DNA of 64,000 nucleotides from Actinophytocola algeriensis (GCF_014203735.1 NZ_JACHJQ010000007.1:124001-188000); one strand, 5' to 3'; counted from the stretch's first letter, positions 1 to 8,943 are shown. Notes: generated by a model not told the origin, from the sequence alone. Program-made: numbers and translations.

Positions 1-26
1 GCCCCGCTCAGGTCAGAAACGGTCAC
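1..26 (-). CDS. Start of a DUF397-like protein, cut by window edge
   Basis: A GTG at 26 reads MTVSDLSG on the minus strand before the window ends. An AGAGGAG ribosome binding site lies just upstream. Small DUF397 proteins typically begin this way and typically follow an XRE/DUF5753 regulator, exactly as here (24 bp after its stop). Only eight codons are visible, so the identity rests mostly on context. Confidence 0.5.
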
Positions 27-49
27 GCTCTGCTCCTCTCGAATTGCCA

Positions 50-901
50 CTAGGACAGCCGGTCGGCTGTCCGATCGACCATCTCGACGGTGTCGTCCGG
101 TTTCAACGCGGCCGCACGCAAATGGTCGAACATCAACGTATACCGATGAACGTCCTCCGGTTGTTCCAAGTAGACACCAGAAGTGGAGTTCTCGACATAC
201 ACGACATCGGGATCGGCCTGCTCCGGAAAGCCGAGTATCAGGAAGGGCGCCTCCATGCCCGCGTGCGCGCCAGAGGAGAACGGCACTATCTGCAGGGTCA
301 CGTGCGGCAGCGAGGCCAGCTCGACCAGCTTCTTCAGCTGGTCGCGCATCGCCTCCGGCCCGCCGACCACGCGGTGGAGCACCGCCTCGTCGAGCACCGC
401 CCAGTACTCCGGCGGGTTCGACTCCTCGGTGATGAGCTTCTGCCGGTTGATACGGGCACGTACGCGAAGCTCCACATCGGCCTCCGCGGAGTCCGGCCGG
501 ATCGCGCGGATCACGGCGCGGGTGTACGCCTCGGTCTGCAGCAGCCCGGGCACCAGCAGCGCCTGGTGGGTGTGCAGGAACGACGCGTCGGACTCCAGGC
601 CGACGAACGAGCCGGTGAACACCTCGTTGTAGGCGTGCCACCAGCCCTTCTTGCGGGCTTCCCTCGCCAGCTGGACGAGCGCCTCGCGCTCGTCGTCGTC
701 GACGCCGTACACCTCGAGCATGTCCCGCACGTCACGCGGGGTCACGCCGACGTGCCCGGTCTCGATGCGACTGATCTTCGATGCCGAACACTCCAGCTTG
801 TCGCCGACCTCGTCGATGGTCAGGTTGGCGTTTTCGCGCAGCTCACGCAGCCGGGCCGCGAGCCGTCGACGGCGAACCGTCGGGCTGGGACCTCGCGACA
901 T
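50..901 (-). CDS. XRE-family regulator with DUF5753-like C-terminal region
   Basis: 283 aa. Residues about 12-70 form a Cro/CI helix-turn-helix (LRELRENANLTIDEVGDKL, then SASKISRIETG). The rest has the features of the DUF5753 sensor region common in actinomycete regulators (GWWHAYNE, LLVPGLLQTEAYTRA, VLDEAVLHRVVGG, TLQIVPF). It probably binds DNA, while the C-terminal region senses an unknown signal. It is followed by a DUF397-like gene and is divergent from a small Cys-rich protein at 1228. Homologues are linked to development and antibiotic control in Streptomyces, but the target here is unknown. Confidence 0.9.
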   Translation of the reverse strand: MSRGPSPTVRRRRLAARLRELRENANLTIDEVGDKLECSASKISRIETGHVGVTPRDVRDMLEVYGVDDDEREALVQLAREARKKGWWHAYNEVFTGSFVGLESDASFLHTHQALLVPGLLQTEAYTRAVIRAIRPDSAEADVELRVRARINRQKLITEESNPPEYWAVLDEAVLHRVVGGPEAMRDQLKKLVELASLPHVTLQIVPFSSGAHAGMEAPFLILGFPEQADPDVVYVENSTSGVYLEQPEDVHRYTLMFDHLRAAALKPDDTVEMVDRTADRLS

Positions 902-1227
902 GGATCACCTCACTGTGGATGGGTTGCTGAGATCGATGTTCTCACCTGGACACGAGATGTCACGAGATGCTCGGAAACCGTGATCAGGGTGCATGCACAG
1001 CGTATGCAAATGCATCCCACCCGAAAGCGCTTCACCCGATCGTGTACTGCAACTTGCAATATGCGTGTCCCCCATCGCAAGCTGCTAATCGAGCTTCTGG
1101 CGCCGGCCAAGGCTTGGTGGACCGGAGTGTTCCTTCGAGAAGCAATTTGACGCGTGGGTCAGGTTTGCGCAACTCGGGGTGTGCACCGAGGCCGCCCACC
1201 CTCCTCCAGGACCCGGGGAGTCACACC
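902..1227. promoter_or_regulatory. Divergent promoter region of the XRE regulator and small protein
   Basis: 326 bp without a gene. Visible structure: a 10-bp tandem direct repeat CACGAGATG(T/C) at 951-970, a perfect 10-bp palindrome GTGCATGCAC at 989-998, and nearby partial copies of its ATGCA core (to about 1015). The region is also more AT-rich than its neighbours. These are reasonable operator candidates for the XRE protein; no binding site is known to me. Confidence 0.4.
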
Positions 1228-1560
1228 GTGAGCAGTCCGATCTTTGGACAGCTGGAAACGTCGCTGGCCGACTATCTGACCAACATCACGTACCGCGCCC
1301 AGTTCGGCGACGAACAGGCGGCCGCGCTCGTGGCGCGGCTCGAGTTGCCGAGGGTGGTGGACGCGCTGAAGGCCGTGCTCGACGAGCACACCCCGGACGC
1401 GCACGGACGCTGCCCGAGCTGCAGGACCAGGCGTTTCGGCCGCGCTCCCGCGCCGTGCCGCGCCTACCTCACCGCCCACCTGTGCCTGGTGGTGACCGAG
1501 GACGAGACCCCGGAGGAGACCACCGCACCGATGCGCAGGCAGGTCGCCTACGGCAGTTGA
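1228..1560 (+). CDS. Small Cys-rich protein of unknown function
   Basis: 110 aa from the GTG at 1228, chosen because CCGGGGAG lies just upstream and the protein begins VSSPIFGQLE. The N-terminal half is predicted helical. A C62-x2-C65 pair, C77, H84 and C86 in the second half could bind a metal such as zinc; this is inference. It is divergent from the XRE regulator and may be its target. I recognise no family. The open frame continues upstream to 967, but that part is low-quality sequence. Confidence 0.7.
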   Translation: MSSPIFGQLETSLADYLTNITYRAQFGDEQAAALVARLELPRVVDALKAVLDEHTPDAHGRCPSCRTRRFGRAPAPCRAYLTAHLCLVVTEDETPEETTAPMRRQVAYGS

Positions 1561-1710
1561 CACCCCCGACGACGAGCCCGGGCGCTCCCTGATTCCCCGC
1601 GGCTCGTTGAGGTCGAGCGGCTCGCCTCCCCTCATCTCCCCGAGCCGCCCGACACGTGGTCGGGTCCAGGGTCTTCCCCCGACCGGCCCTGGACCCACCA
1701 CCACGATCTT

Positions 1711-1742
1711 GAGGGCCCCCGCAACGTCCCGCGGGGGCCCTC
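1711..1742 (+). terminator. Strong hairpin terminator
   Basis: Perfect 12-bp stem GAGGGCCCCCGC / GCGGGGGCCCTC with an 8-nt loop, 150 bp after the small Cys-rich gene. No T-tract follows, as is usual in actinomycetes. It may work in both directions. Confidence 0.7.
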
Positions 1743-1774
1743 AGGACTGTCCGGATCCGCTCGATCAACTCCCC

Positions 1775-1867
1775 GGTCAACTCTGAGTGTGCCTCTGATT
1801 TCCAAAGTCCCCGGAATGGGACATCAGGTGCCGGGATTTCGATCGACGACGACACTCAGAGTTGACC
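1775..1867. repeat. 93-bp element with perfect 16-bp terminal inverted repeats
   Basis: The left arm GGTCAACTCTGAGTGT (1775-1790) and right arm ACACTCAGAGTTGACC (1852-1867) are perfect inverted repeats around a 61-bp centre. The centre holds a smaller dyad (CTGAT near 1795, ATCAG near 1823). It is noncoding and lies between two convergent genes. No target-site duplication is visible. It could be a MITE-like remnant, a long terminator or a structured RNA. Confidence 0.6.
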
Positions 1868-1954
1868 AAAAACCGGCGTTCCGGGCCCACAACGAAAATC
1901 GTGGTCAACCCAATGAAGGTAACCCGTGTGAGTGATGCCAGCCGACCGGCAAAC

Positions 1955-3496
1955 TCAGCACGCCTTCACCCAACTGCATTCCAGTTCGGTCGTTTCCGCC
2001 GAGAGCCGCGGTGCGGGGACGACCGGCCGCGCCGTGACCGCGCCGCCCTCCTCCGCGAGCCGCACCGCGACCGCGTCCTCGATGCCCTTCACGTTCACGC
2101 CGACCGAGTTGTTGGTGACCATCGAGAACACCCACTGCTCGCCAGCCTCGTTCGTGACGTACCCGGACAGGCCGCTCACGCCGGTCAGCGACCCGGTCTT
2201 CGCGTACACGTCACCCTCGGCCGCCGTGCCGCGCATGCGGCTGCGCAGCGTGCCGCCCACCAGCCGGTCCGCCTTGCCCGCGATCGGCAGCGCCTCGTGC
2301 CAGAGGTCGAACCAGGGCCGCGACCGCGCGGCGCCGAGCAGCGCCGCCAGCTGGTCCGGTGCGATCTGGTCCATCCTGGACAGGCCGGAACCGTCCCGCA
2401 GGGACAGTCGGGCCGGGTCGACGCCGTAGGCGGGCAGCCTGCCGGCGACCGCGGCGAGGCCCGCGCTCCACGTGCCCTGCCCGGACGCCTTCCTGCCCAT
2501 GGCCTTGACCAGGATCTCCGCGTGCAGGTTGTTCGACAGCTTGAGGAACGGCACGGCCAGCTCGGACAGCGGCATCGACTGCCGCAACGCCACGACCGGC
2601 GCGTTCGCCGGGGTCGCGCCGCGCGCGGTCCTGCCGAGCACCTGCACGCCGTGCCTGCCGAGCGCCGCGCGGAACAACGCGGCGGCGTACCCGGTCGGCT
2701 CCCACACCGCCATCCACTCGGACGTGGCCGCACCACCCGACGGTATGGAGCCGGTGACCGTGAACGTGTTCGCACCGTGCACGCGGTCGACACTGATCGT
2801 GTTCGGTGAGCCCGGCGCACCGGTGACGGCGGTGTTCGCGATCTTGACGTAGTTGGTCGGCGGTTCGGTCGTCACCACGGCCTTGCCGTGCGCGCCGGGC
2901 GCGACGCGGACGATGATCGAGCCCGCGTCGTAGTCCGTGTCCGGGGACGCGGTCAGCGCGGACACCTGCGCGGAGTAGTAGTACGCCTCGTCGTCCCACG
3001 CCCAGCTGGTGCCGAGACGGACGTCGTCGAACCAGGTGTCGTCGGCGAAGAGCGTGCCGCGCACCAGTTTCACGCCCTTGGCCGCGACCTGTGCGGCGAG
3101 CGCGTCGTAGTCGGCGGCCAGCACGGTCGGGTCGCCGGTGCCCTTCAGGTACAGGTCGCCGTCGAGCACGGGCCCGGCCCGCCTGCCCGCGGCGTGGACG
3201 GTCGTGTCGAAGCGGTAGTCGGGGCCGAGGACGTCGAAGGCCGCGACCGAGGTCACGAGCTTCGCGTTGGACGCGGGCTGCTGCCTGCGCGCGGAGTCCC
3301 GGGCGTACACGGTCTCGCCGTCGAGCGTCTTCACGACCAGCCCGACGTCGGCGCCCGCCAGGCCGGGCGTGGCGAGGATCGCGTCGAGGTCGGCGGCGAG
3401 CGCACCGCGGTCCTGCGCGACGACCGGCGGCACGAGCCCGAACACCAGCAGGGCACTGGCCACCAGGGCGAACAAACCAACCAAGCGGGAACGCAT
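1955..3496 (-). CDS. dacB: D-alanyl-D-alanine carboxypeptidase/endopeptidase (PBP4 type)
   Basis: 513 aa. It trims peptidoglycan cross-links outside the membrane. The three active-site motifs of family S13 are present: SxxK as SNAK (76-79), SxN as SNN (321-323) and KTG (433-435). A signal peptide covers residues 1 to about 27 (hydrophobic run, then VVA before Gln). The ATG at 3496 has a GGGAGG site upstream. The C-terminus carries two Cys residues after the conserved fold. It stands alone, with a dyad in its promoter. Confidence 0.92.
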   Translation of the reverse strand: MRSRLVGLFALVASALLVFGLVPPVVAQDRGALAADLDAILATPGLAGADVGLVVKTLDGETVYARDSARRQQPASNAKLVTSVAAFDVLGPDYRFDTTVHAAGRRAGPVLDGDLYLKGTGDPTVLAADYDALAAQVAAKGVKLVRGTLFADDTWFDDVRLGTSWAWDDEAYYYSAQVSALTASPDTDYDAGSIIVRVAPGAHGKAVVTTEPPTNYVKIANTAVTGAPGSPNTISVDRVHGANTFTVTGSIPSGGAATSEWMAVWEPTGYAAALFRAALGRHGVQVLGRTARGATPANAPVVALRQSMPLSELAVPFLKLSNNLHAEILVKAMGRKASGQGTWSAGLAAVAGRLPAYGVDPARLSLRDGSGLSRMDQIAPDQLAALLGAARSRPWFDLWHEALPIAGKADRLVGGTLRSRMRGTAAEGDVYAKTGSLTGVSGLSGYVTNEAGEQWVFSMVTNNSVGVNVKGIEDAVAVRLAEEGGAVTARPVVPAPRLSAETTELECSWVKAC

Positions 3497-3512
3497 GAGC
3501 GCCTCCCAGGGT

Positions 3513-3551
3513 CACAGGGGCTATTGGTGGGAAATCTTCCTATCCCCTGTG
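3513..3551. promoter_or_regulatory. Dyad in the dacB promoter region
   Basis: CACAGGGG (3513-3520) pairs with CCCCTGTG (3544-3551), and two more base pairs form inside after one mismatch. It lies 17-55 bp upstream of the dacB start, where promoter elements are expected. It could be an operator or a leader hairpin. Confidence 0.4.
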
Positions 3552-3580
3552 CGCTATGACAATCGCCAACATGGCGGCAC

Positions 3581-4338
3581 TCAGGCCGGTGACCAGTCCT
3601 TGAGCGCCGACAGCACGAGCGTGTTCTTCCCGTGCACGGACAACACCATCCCGCCCGCGCCGAGCACGGAGTATCCGAAGTCGGCGCACAGGTTCTCGTC
3701 GCCGGCGAGACTCGGGTACAGGTCGGTGACCGTGCGCAGCGGGTGCCCGGCCAGCAGCCAGCTCCCGTCCGGCCCGAACAGGGCGGGCAGACCGTCCTCG
3801 GCGCACAGCGCGGCGTCCAGCCCGGTGCCGTCGTCGGTCACCAGCCAGGACTGCTGACCGTCCTGACCTGCCGCGACTCACAGCACCACGGTGTCGTCGC
3901 GCGGGTGGACGCACAGCACCACCATCGACTGGCCGAACGGGTCGGGCACCGTCACCTCCCGCGCCACCCGGTGATCGGGATCGCGGATCTCGACCCGCAC
4001 CTCGTCGCCGGTGCCCGCCGCGACCCACAGCGCGCGCCCGGAGGGCAGCCAGCGGCAGGCGACCTCACCGGGCAACGGCGCCGACGTCCAGCCGTCCGGG
4101 TCGCCGATCCGCGGCTCGTCGTCGACGGTCCACGCCCACGTCCCGCCGGGGAGACGGAGAGGCTGCCGACCGAGCCGCCCAGGGCTGCCTGCCGGACCAC
4201 GCCCAGCCCACGGTCGACGGCCGTGGCCTCCCCCTCCTGCGACACGACAACGAACCCGTCCCCACAGGGCACACCGAAGAAGGCCCGGTGGCCGATCGTG
4301 ACGGTGGCCGTGACCGGGATCTCGCGCGTGCGGGGCAT
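3581..4338 (-). pseudogene. Broken gene, possibly beta-propeller-like
   Basis: Conceptual product of about 252 aa starting MPRTREIPVTATVTIGHRAFF. It is interrupted twice. First, a one-base loss near 4142-4144 in a C run: restoring one base joins SLSVSPAG to TWAWTVDDEP. Second, an in-frame TGA at 3878-3880 between HPRDDTVVL and VAAGQDGQQSWLV, after which the frame stays open to 3581. Repeating segments with short beta-strand patterns (GDEVRVEIRDPDHRV, GSWLLAGHPL) suggest a propeller, but I recognise no family. The first lesion could be an assembly error; the second is a substitution and less easily dismissed. Confidence 0.6.
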
Positions 4339-4466
4339 CAGTGCGTGTCCTCTGGATCTTTGTGCAAAGTCTCGGCCCGATCAGCAGCTACCTCAGGGGA
4401 ACGTGACGTCACCCAGCCACCAACCGCATCCGGTCCGCGGGTGTCGCTGGGTCGGGACCAACACTT

Positions 4467-5393
4467 TCAAATTCGGGGAGGCGGACTAGTGATCCGGAGC
4501 AGTCCCTCCTGGACGACCGTGGCGATCAACGTGCCGTCCTGGGCGAAGAACCGGCCCGTCGCGAGGCCGCGGGCGCCGGACGCGGTTGGCGATGCGCAGT
4601 CGTACAGGACCCACTCGTCGGCGCGGAACGGCCGGTGGAACCACAGCGCGTGGTCGAGGCTGGCGCCGAGCACCTGGTCGAAGCCCCAGTACACGCCGTG
4701 GCGCACCAGGATGGAGTCGAGCAGCGTCATGTCGGAGGCGTAGGTGAGCACGCAGACGTGCAGCAGCTCGTCGTCCGGCAGGGTGCCGTCGGCCCGCATC
4801 CACACCTGGTTGCGGGCCTCGTTGTTGCGCTGGCCGCGCAGCTCCCACGGCGGGTCGGTGACGTAGCGGATGTCGATCGGGCGCGGCATGGTCGCGATCG
4901 GACCGAGCTTCTCCGCGTAGGCCTTCATGCTCTCCATGCGGGACGGCAGCTCGTCCGGCGGCGGCACGTCCGGCATGGTCTCCGCGTGCTCGGCACCGGG
5001 CTCGACCTGGTGGAACGACGCGGAGAGCGCGAAGATCGCCTTGCCGCGCTGGACCGCGACCACCCGCCGCGTGGTGAACGAACGACCGTCACGGATCCGG
5101 TCCACCTCGTACACGATCGGGATGCTCGGATCGCCCGGCCGGATGAAGTACGCGTGCAGCGAGTGCACTTTCCGTTCCGCCGGCACGGTCCGTCCGGCGG
5201 CGACGAGTGCCTGCCCGGCGACCTGCCCGCCGAACACCCGTACGGGTGAGTCCGACGGGCTGACGCCGCGGAAGATGTTCTCCTCGATCCGCTCCAGGTC
5301 CAGGAGCGCGACCAGCCCGTCCAACACCGGCTGGCCGCGCGGAACCCGGTTCTTCACGAGGTCGGCAGCGGCCTGACGTGCCGCTTCGGTCAT
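4467..5393 (-). CDS. tesB: Acyl-CoA thioesterase II
   Basis: 308 aa, the usual TesB length, with a double hot-dog fold. It hydrolyses acyl-CoA to free fatty acid and CoA in the cytosol. Family features: FRGVSPSDSPVRVFGGQVAGQ near residue 40, SLHAYFIRPGDP near 80, and the second domain with YASDMTLLDSILVRHG and SLDHALWFHRPFRADEW. It lies 23 bp downstream of pyk on the same strand and is probably cotranscribed. The pykA-tesB1 pair is also adjacent in M. tuberculosis. Confidence 0.93.
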   Translation of the reverse strand: MTEAARQAAADLVKNRVPRGQPVLDGLVALLDLERIEENIFRGVSPSDSPVRVFGGQVAGQALVAAGRTVPAERKVHSLHAYFIRPGDPSIPIVYEVDRIRDGRSFTTRRVVAVQRGKAIFALSASFHQVEPGAEHAETMPDVPPPDELPSRMESMKAYAEKLGPIATMPRPIDIRYVTDPPWELRGQRNNEARNQVWMRADGTLPDDELLHVCVLTYASDMTLLDSILVRHGVYWGFDQVLGASLDHALWFHRPFRADEWVLYDCASPTASGARGLATGRFFAQDGTLIATVVQEGLLRITSPPPRI

Positions 5394-5416
5394 GAGAGCC
5401 CTCTTCGCTGTGGGGC

Positions 5417-6847
5417 TCAGGCGTGGTCTTCCTCCCCGAGCCGGTGGACCCGGATGAGGTTAGTCGAGCCGACCGTGCCGGGCGGGGAGCCCGCCACCAC
5501 GACCACGAGGTCGCCCGGCTGGTACCGGCCGATGGACAGCATCGCGTTGTCGACCTGGCGGACCATGAGGTCGGTCGAGCTGACCTCCGGCGTGATGAAC
5601 GTTTCGACACCCCACGTCAGCGACAGCTGGCTGCGCACCGACGGTTCCGGCGTGAAGGCCAGCAGCGGCAGGTGGGTGTGCAGGCGCGCGAGGCGGCGGA
5701 CGGTGTCACCGGACTGGGTGAACGCGACCAGGGCCTTGGCGTTGAGGCGCTCGCCGATGTCGCGGGCCGCGTAGGAGATCACGCCACGCTTGGTGCGCGG
5801 GACGTGCGTCAGCGGCGGCACGACCACGGACTCGCTCTCGACCGCCTCGACGATGCGCGACATCGTCTGCACGGTCTCGATCGGGTACCGGCCCACGCTG
5901 GACTCACCGGAGAGCATGACCGCGTCGGCGCCGTCGAGCACCGCGTTGGCGACGTCGGACACCTCCGCCCGCGTCGGCCGCGAGTTGTTGATCATGGACT
6001 CGAGCATCTGCGTCGCCACGATCACCGGCTTGGCGTTCTCGCGCGCGATCTGGATCGTGCGCTTCTGCACCAGCGGCACCTGCTCGAGCGGCAGCTCGAC
6101 GCCGAGGTCACCGCGGGCGACCATCACACCGTCGAACGCCAGCACGATGGCCTCGAGGTTCGAGACGGCCTCGGGCTTCTCCAGCTTGGCGATGACCGGC
6201 AGCCTGCCCTTGCCGACCCGGTCCATGACCTGGTGCACGAGGTCGATGTCGGCAGGAGAGCGCACGAAGGACAGCGCGACGAAGTCGACGCCCAGCTGGA
6301 GGGCGAACTCCAGGTCCTCGATGTCCTTCTCGGACATGGCGGGCACGGAGACGTCCATGCCCGGCAGTGAGATGCCCTTGTTGTTGCTGACCTTGCCGCC
6401 CTCGGTGACCTCGCAGACCACGTCCGGCCCGTCCACCTCCCGGACGGTCAGCCCGACGTTGCCGTCGTCCACCAGCAGCCGGTCCCCGGCCTTCGCGTCC
6501 CTGGCGAGACCCTTGTAGGTGGTCGAGACCCGGTCGTGGGTGCCCTCGATGTCCTCGACGGTGATCCGCACGACGTCACCGACGCGCCAGTCGGCCTTGC
6601 CACCGGCGAACGTGCCGAGGCGGATCTTCGGACCCTGCAGGTCGGCCATGATGCCCACGGCCCGGCCGCTCTCGTCGGAGGCGGCCCGCACCAGGTCGTA
6701 GACCTGCTTATGGTCGCTCTGGCTGCCGTGGCTGAAGTTCATCCTGGCGACGTCCATGCCGGCCGCGACCAGGTCGCGCACCTTCTCCGGGGTGGCGGTC
6801 GCAGGCCCCAGAGTGCATACAATCTTCGCTCGTCGACTCACGGACAC
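5417..6847 (-). CDS. pyk: Pyruvate kinase
   Basis: 476 aa. It converts phosphoenolpyruvate and ADP to pyruvate and ATP, the last step of glycolysis. Visible family landmarks: RRAKIVCTLGPAT at the N-terminus, MDVARMNFSHG, IMADLQGPKIRLGTF, VIAKLEKPEAVSNLE, the Mg-binding region DGVMVARGDLGVELPLEQV, and KPVIVATQMLESMI. A second in-frame GTG at 6841 gives VSRRAKIVC and is an equally good start. It precedes tesB with a 23-bp gap. Upstream, 6848-7106 is noncoding with one DnaA-box-like 9-mer at 7063. Confidence 0.96.
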   Translation of the reverse strand: MSVSRRAKIVCTLGPATATPEKVRDLVAAGMDVARMNFSHGSQSDHKQVYDLVRAASDESGRAVGIMADLQGPKIRLGTFAGGKADWRVGDVVRITVEDIEGTHDRVSTTYKGLARDAKAGDRLLVDDGNVGLTVREVDGPDVVCEVTEGGKVSNNKGISLPGMDVSVPAMSEKDIEDLEFALQLGVDFVALSFVRSPADIDLVHQVMDRVGKGRLPVIAKLEKPEAVSNLEAIVLAFDGVMVARGDLGVELPLEQVPLVQKRTIQIARENAKPVIVATQMLESMINNSRPTRAEVSDVANAVLDGADAVMLSGESSVGRYPIETVQTMSRIVEAVESESVVVPPLTHVPRTKRGVISYAARDIGERLNAKALVAFTQSGDTVRRLARLHTHLPLLAFTPEPSVRSQLSLTWGVETFITPEVSSTDLMVRQVDNAMLSIGRYQPGDLVVVVAGSPPGTVGSTNLIRVHRLGEEDHA

Positions 6848-7106
6848 GTAGCTTAGCCCCCTGGGCTGGAACGATCCCGAAATACCGAGCAGTAATCGGC
6901 GGATCGATCCAGAAAGTTATCTCTGTGTTGGCTCACCGGACGCCCGGCGGCCACTGGCCGCCATGAGCGTTCCCCGCCCGCGGGGGCGTCAAACCGACGC
7001 CTCCGGCCCCCGATTTCCAGCGTAACCGCAGGTACCGACACCGCCGGGCGGCGAAGGGGAGGTTGTCCACAGGGTCGGGGCGGCGGGTTCTGGGTTTATG
7101 GCCGGC

Positions 7107-7772
7107 TCACCGGCGCGGCATCTCCGAGACCCCCACGTGATCAGCAGCCCACTCGTTGATGGGTCGCAACGCGCGGAACGCCTTCCGCACCCGGTTGATC
7201 GTCTCCCGCTCGTGCAGGGCGTCGTCGGGTTCCCACACCTTGGCCGCGTACAGCGACTTGTGCCGCAGCAACCCGATGCGCGGATGGTCGGCGTCGTAGC
7301 CGCGCGGCTTCGTCTTCAGCTCCTCGCCGAGGATGGACCACCCGCCTCGGGACAGCCGCCCGACGATGTCCGACAGCGCCTTCCCGTGCACGTCCTCCGC
7401 CACGGCCGTGCGGAACCGCGCCAGCTGGTCGGCCTGCAGGTGGAAGCACCCGCCCCCGACCCGCAGCCCGGCGGGCCCGACCTCGACGTAGTACGCGCCC
7501 GCCCCGCGCCCCGGCTCGATGACCCCGCCGCAGTGCGTCTTGTACGGCGTCTTGTCGCGGGCGAACCGGACGTCGCGGAACGGCCGGAAGACGGTCACGC
7601 GGCTGGTCTCGGTCGCGAACTCCGGTGACAGCTCGGCGAGGAGAGCCTCCATCGGCGCGCGGACGTCCGCCGCGTAGACGTGCTTGTTGTCCTCCCAGTA
7701 GGACTTCGAGTTGTCGGCCTCGAGACCGTCGTAGAAGTCGATCGCGTGCTCGCCGAACCCCGTGAACGCCAT
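7107..7772 (-). CDS. DUF2461 (TIGR02453) family protein
   Basis: 221 aa from the ATG at 7772 (MAFTGFGEHAIDFYDGLEADN). The family pattern is clear: FTGF start, FYDGLEADNSKSYWEDNKH, FRPFRDVRFARDKTPYKTHCG, and the GGGCFHLQADQLARFR region. The molecular function of DUF2461 proteins is not established; it looks cytosolic, with no signal peptide. An upstream extension to 7895 would run across a terminator and is rejected. Confidence 0.88.
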   Translation of the reverse strand: MAFTGFGEHAIDFYDGLEADNSKSYWEDNKHVYAADVRAPMEALLAELSPEFATETSRVTVFRPFRDVRFARDKTPYKTHCGGVIEPGRGAGAYYVEVGPAGLRVGGGCFHLQADQLARFRTAVAEDVHGKALSDIVGRLSRGGWSILGEELKTKPRGYDADHPRIGLLRHKSLYAAKVWEPDDALHERETINRVRKAFRALRPINEWAADHVGVSEMPRR

Positions 7773-7788
7773 GGCCGCAGTATGCAAC

Positions 7789-7817
7789 GAGGGGGCGACC
7801 GCGACGGCCGCCCCCTC
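7789..7817 (-). terminator. Hairpin terminator after the serine protease gene
   Basis: GAGGGGGCG (7789-7797) pairs with CGCCCCCTC (7809-7817), with an 11-nt loop. It sits between the stop of the protease (7829) and the start of the DUF2461 gene (7772), so it should separate their transcripts. Confidence 0.65.
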
Positions 7818-7828
7818 GTACCCCGGAT

Positions 7829-8806
7829 TCAGGCCGCCTGCGCCTGGTTGTAGAGGTTCTGTGCGTCGGCGCCGAAGTACGGGCCGAACATCCACGTCGG
7901 GATAAAGTTGATCTTGTAGCTGTTCACGGAGTTCACGAGGCCGGTGCCGCTCGCCTCGCTGAACTGCAGGAACCAGGGGCCACCGCTGGAGCCACCGGTC
8001 ATGTCACACGTCATGCCGATGCCGTTGCTGATGAAGGCGTTGAACACCCGGCCGCTGCAGTAGATCATCCGCGTGCCGTCGTACGGCGCGGCCGCCGGCC
8101 AGCCGAACGCGTACATGTTCTGGCCGCGCGCCTGGTTGAACGCGACGCCCTGACCACCGACGACGTCGGTGAGGCTCTGGCCGTTCAGCTGGTTCACGAC
8201 CGCGGCGCCCACGTCGTAGTTGATGTCCTCCGACGCCACCCACTGCGGCGTCGCCATGGTCGCCCGCGCCGTCCACGTGCCGTACGGCGCGTTGCCGTTG
8301 TTGTACGCGGGCACGAACGCCCAGTTGGTGTGGAACGCGCCGTCCAGCTTCACGCAGTGGCCCGCCGTGATGACCGTGCTCTTGTTGGCGCTGGTCACCG
8401 CGTTGCCGGAGCACGAGGCCTGCCTGCCCTGGTACGTGAAGAACACGCGGCCCGCCGTGGTCACCACCTTGCCGCCGCCCGTCCACGGGCCGCCGCCGTG
8501 CGGGAACGCCATCGGGCTCACGTCGCCCAGGAGCCCCGCCGTCGGCGCGACGACCTGCGACACGCCCGTGCGGACGTCCTGGGTCAGCTTCGCCGCGTCC
8601 GCCTTCGGCAGCAGCCGGTCGAGCGGGATCGCGTTCCGCATCGCCTCTGGCGTCCACGTCGCCGCGACCGCGTTCGCCTCCGCCGCGGTGTCCGCCGCCA
8701 CGTGCACGGTGGCCGGTGCGGCCGCCGCCGTCGTGGTGGCGAACGCCGGTACTGCGAGACAGGCGGCTGCCAGCGCCGTTGCCGACCGCCACAACTTCGT
8801 CTTCAT
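7829..8806 (-). CDS. Secreted trypsin-like serine protease
   Basis: 325 aa from the ATG at 8806, preceded by AAAGGTAGG. A signal peptide ends near residue 30 (cluster of Ala). A propeptide-like stretch of about 80 residues follows, then a chymotrypsin-fold domain with the triad His150 (TAGHC), Asp198 (NYDVGAAVV) and Ser274 (GGSSGGP). The usual GDSGG reads GSSGG. Cys pairs around H150 and at 250/267 could form disulfides. It should be exported and cleave extracellular protein. It is divergent from the ammonia-lyase homologue. Confidence 0.9.
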   Translation of the reverse strand: MKTKLWRSATALAAACLAVPAFATTTAAAAPATVHVAADTAAEANAVAATWTPEAMRNAIPLDRLLPKADAAKLTQDVRTGVSQVVAPTAGLLGDVSPMAFPHGGGPWTGGGKVVTTAGRVFFTYQGRQASCSGNAVTSANKSTVITAGHCVKLDGAFHTNWAFVPAYNNGNAPYGTWTARATMATPQWVASEDINYDVGAAVVNQLNGQSLTDVVGGQGVAFNQARGQNMYAFGWPAAAPYDGTRMIYCSGRVFNAFISNGIGMTCDMTGGSSGGPWFLQFSEASGTGLVNSVNSYKINFIPTWMFGPYFGADAQNLYNQAQAA

Positions 8807-8820
8807 ACACACCTACCTTT

Positions 8821-8845
8821 CGGCTGACCCCGATGGGGTGAGCCG
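8821..8845 (-). promoter_or_regulatory. Hairpin in the 5' leader of the protease gene
   Basis: CGGCTGACCCC and GGGGTGAGCCG form an 11-position stem with one mismatch and a 3-nt loop, directly upstream of the protease ribosome binding site. It could stabilise the mRNA, control translation, or be an operator read as DNA. Confidence 0.45.
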
Positions 8846-8943
8846 TGCAGGGGATAGGTCGTCTTGCGACGCTACCCGGGGGTATCGGGTCCGGAGACCC
8901 GCCATTCGAGGGATGACATTCCCGGTGGTTCTACTCTGGCGAC

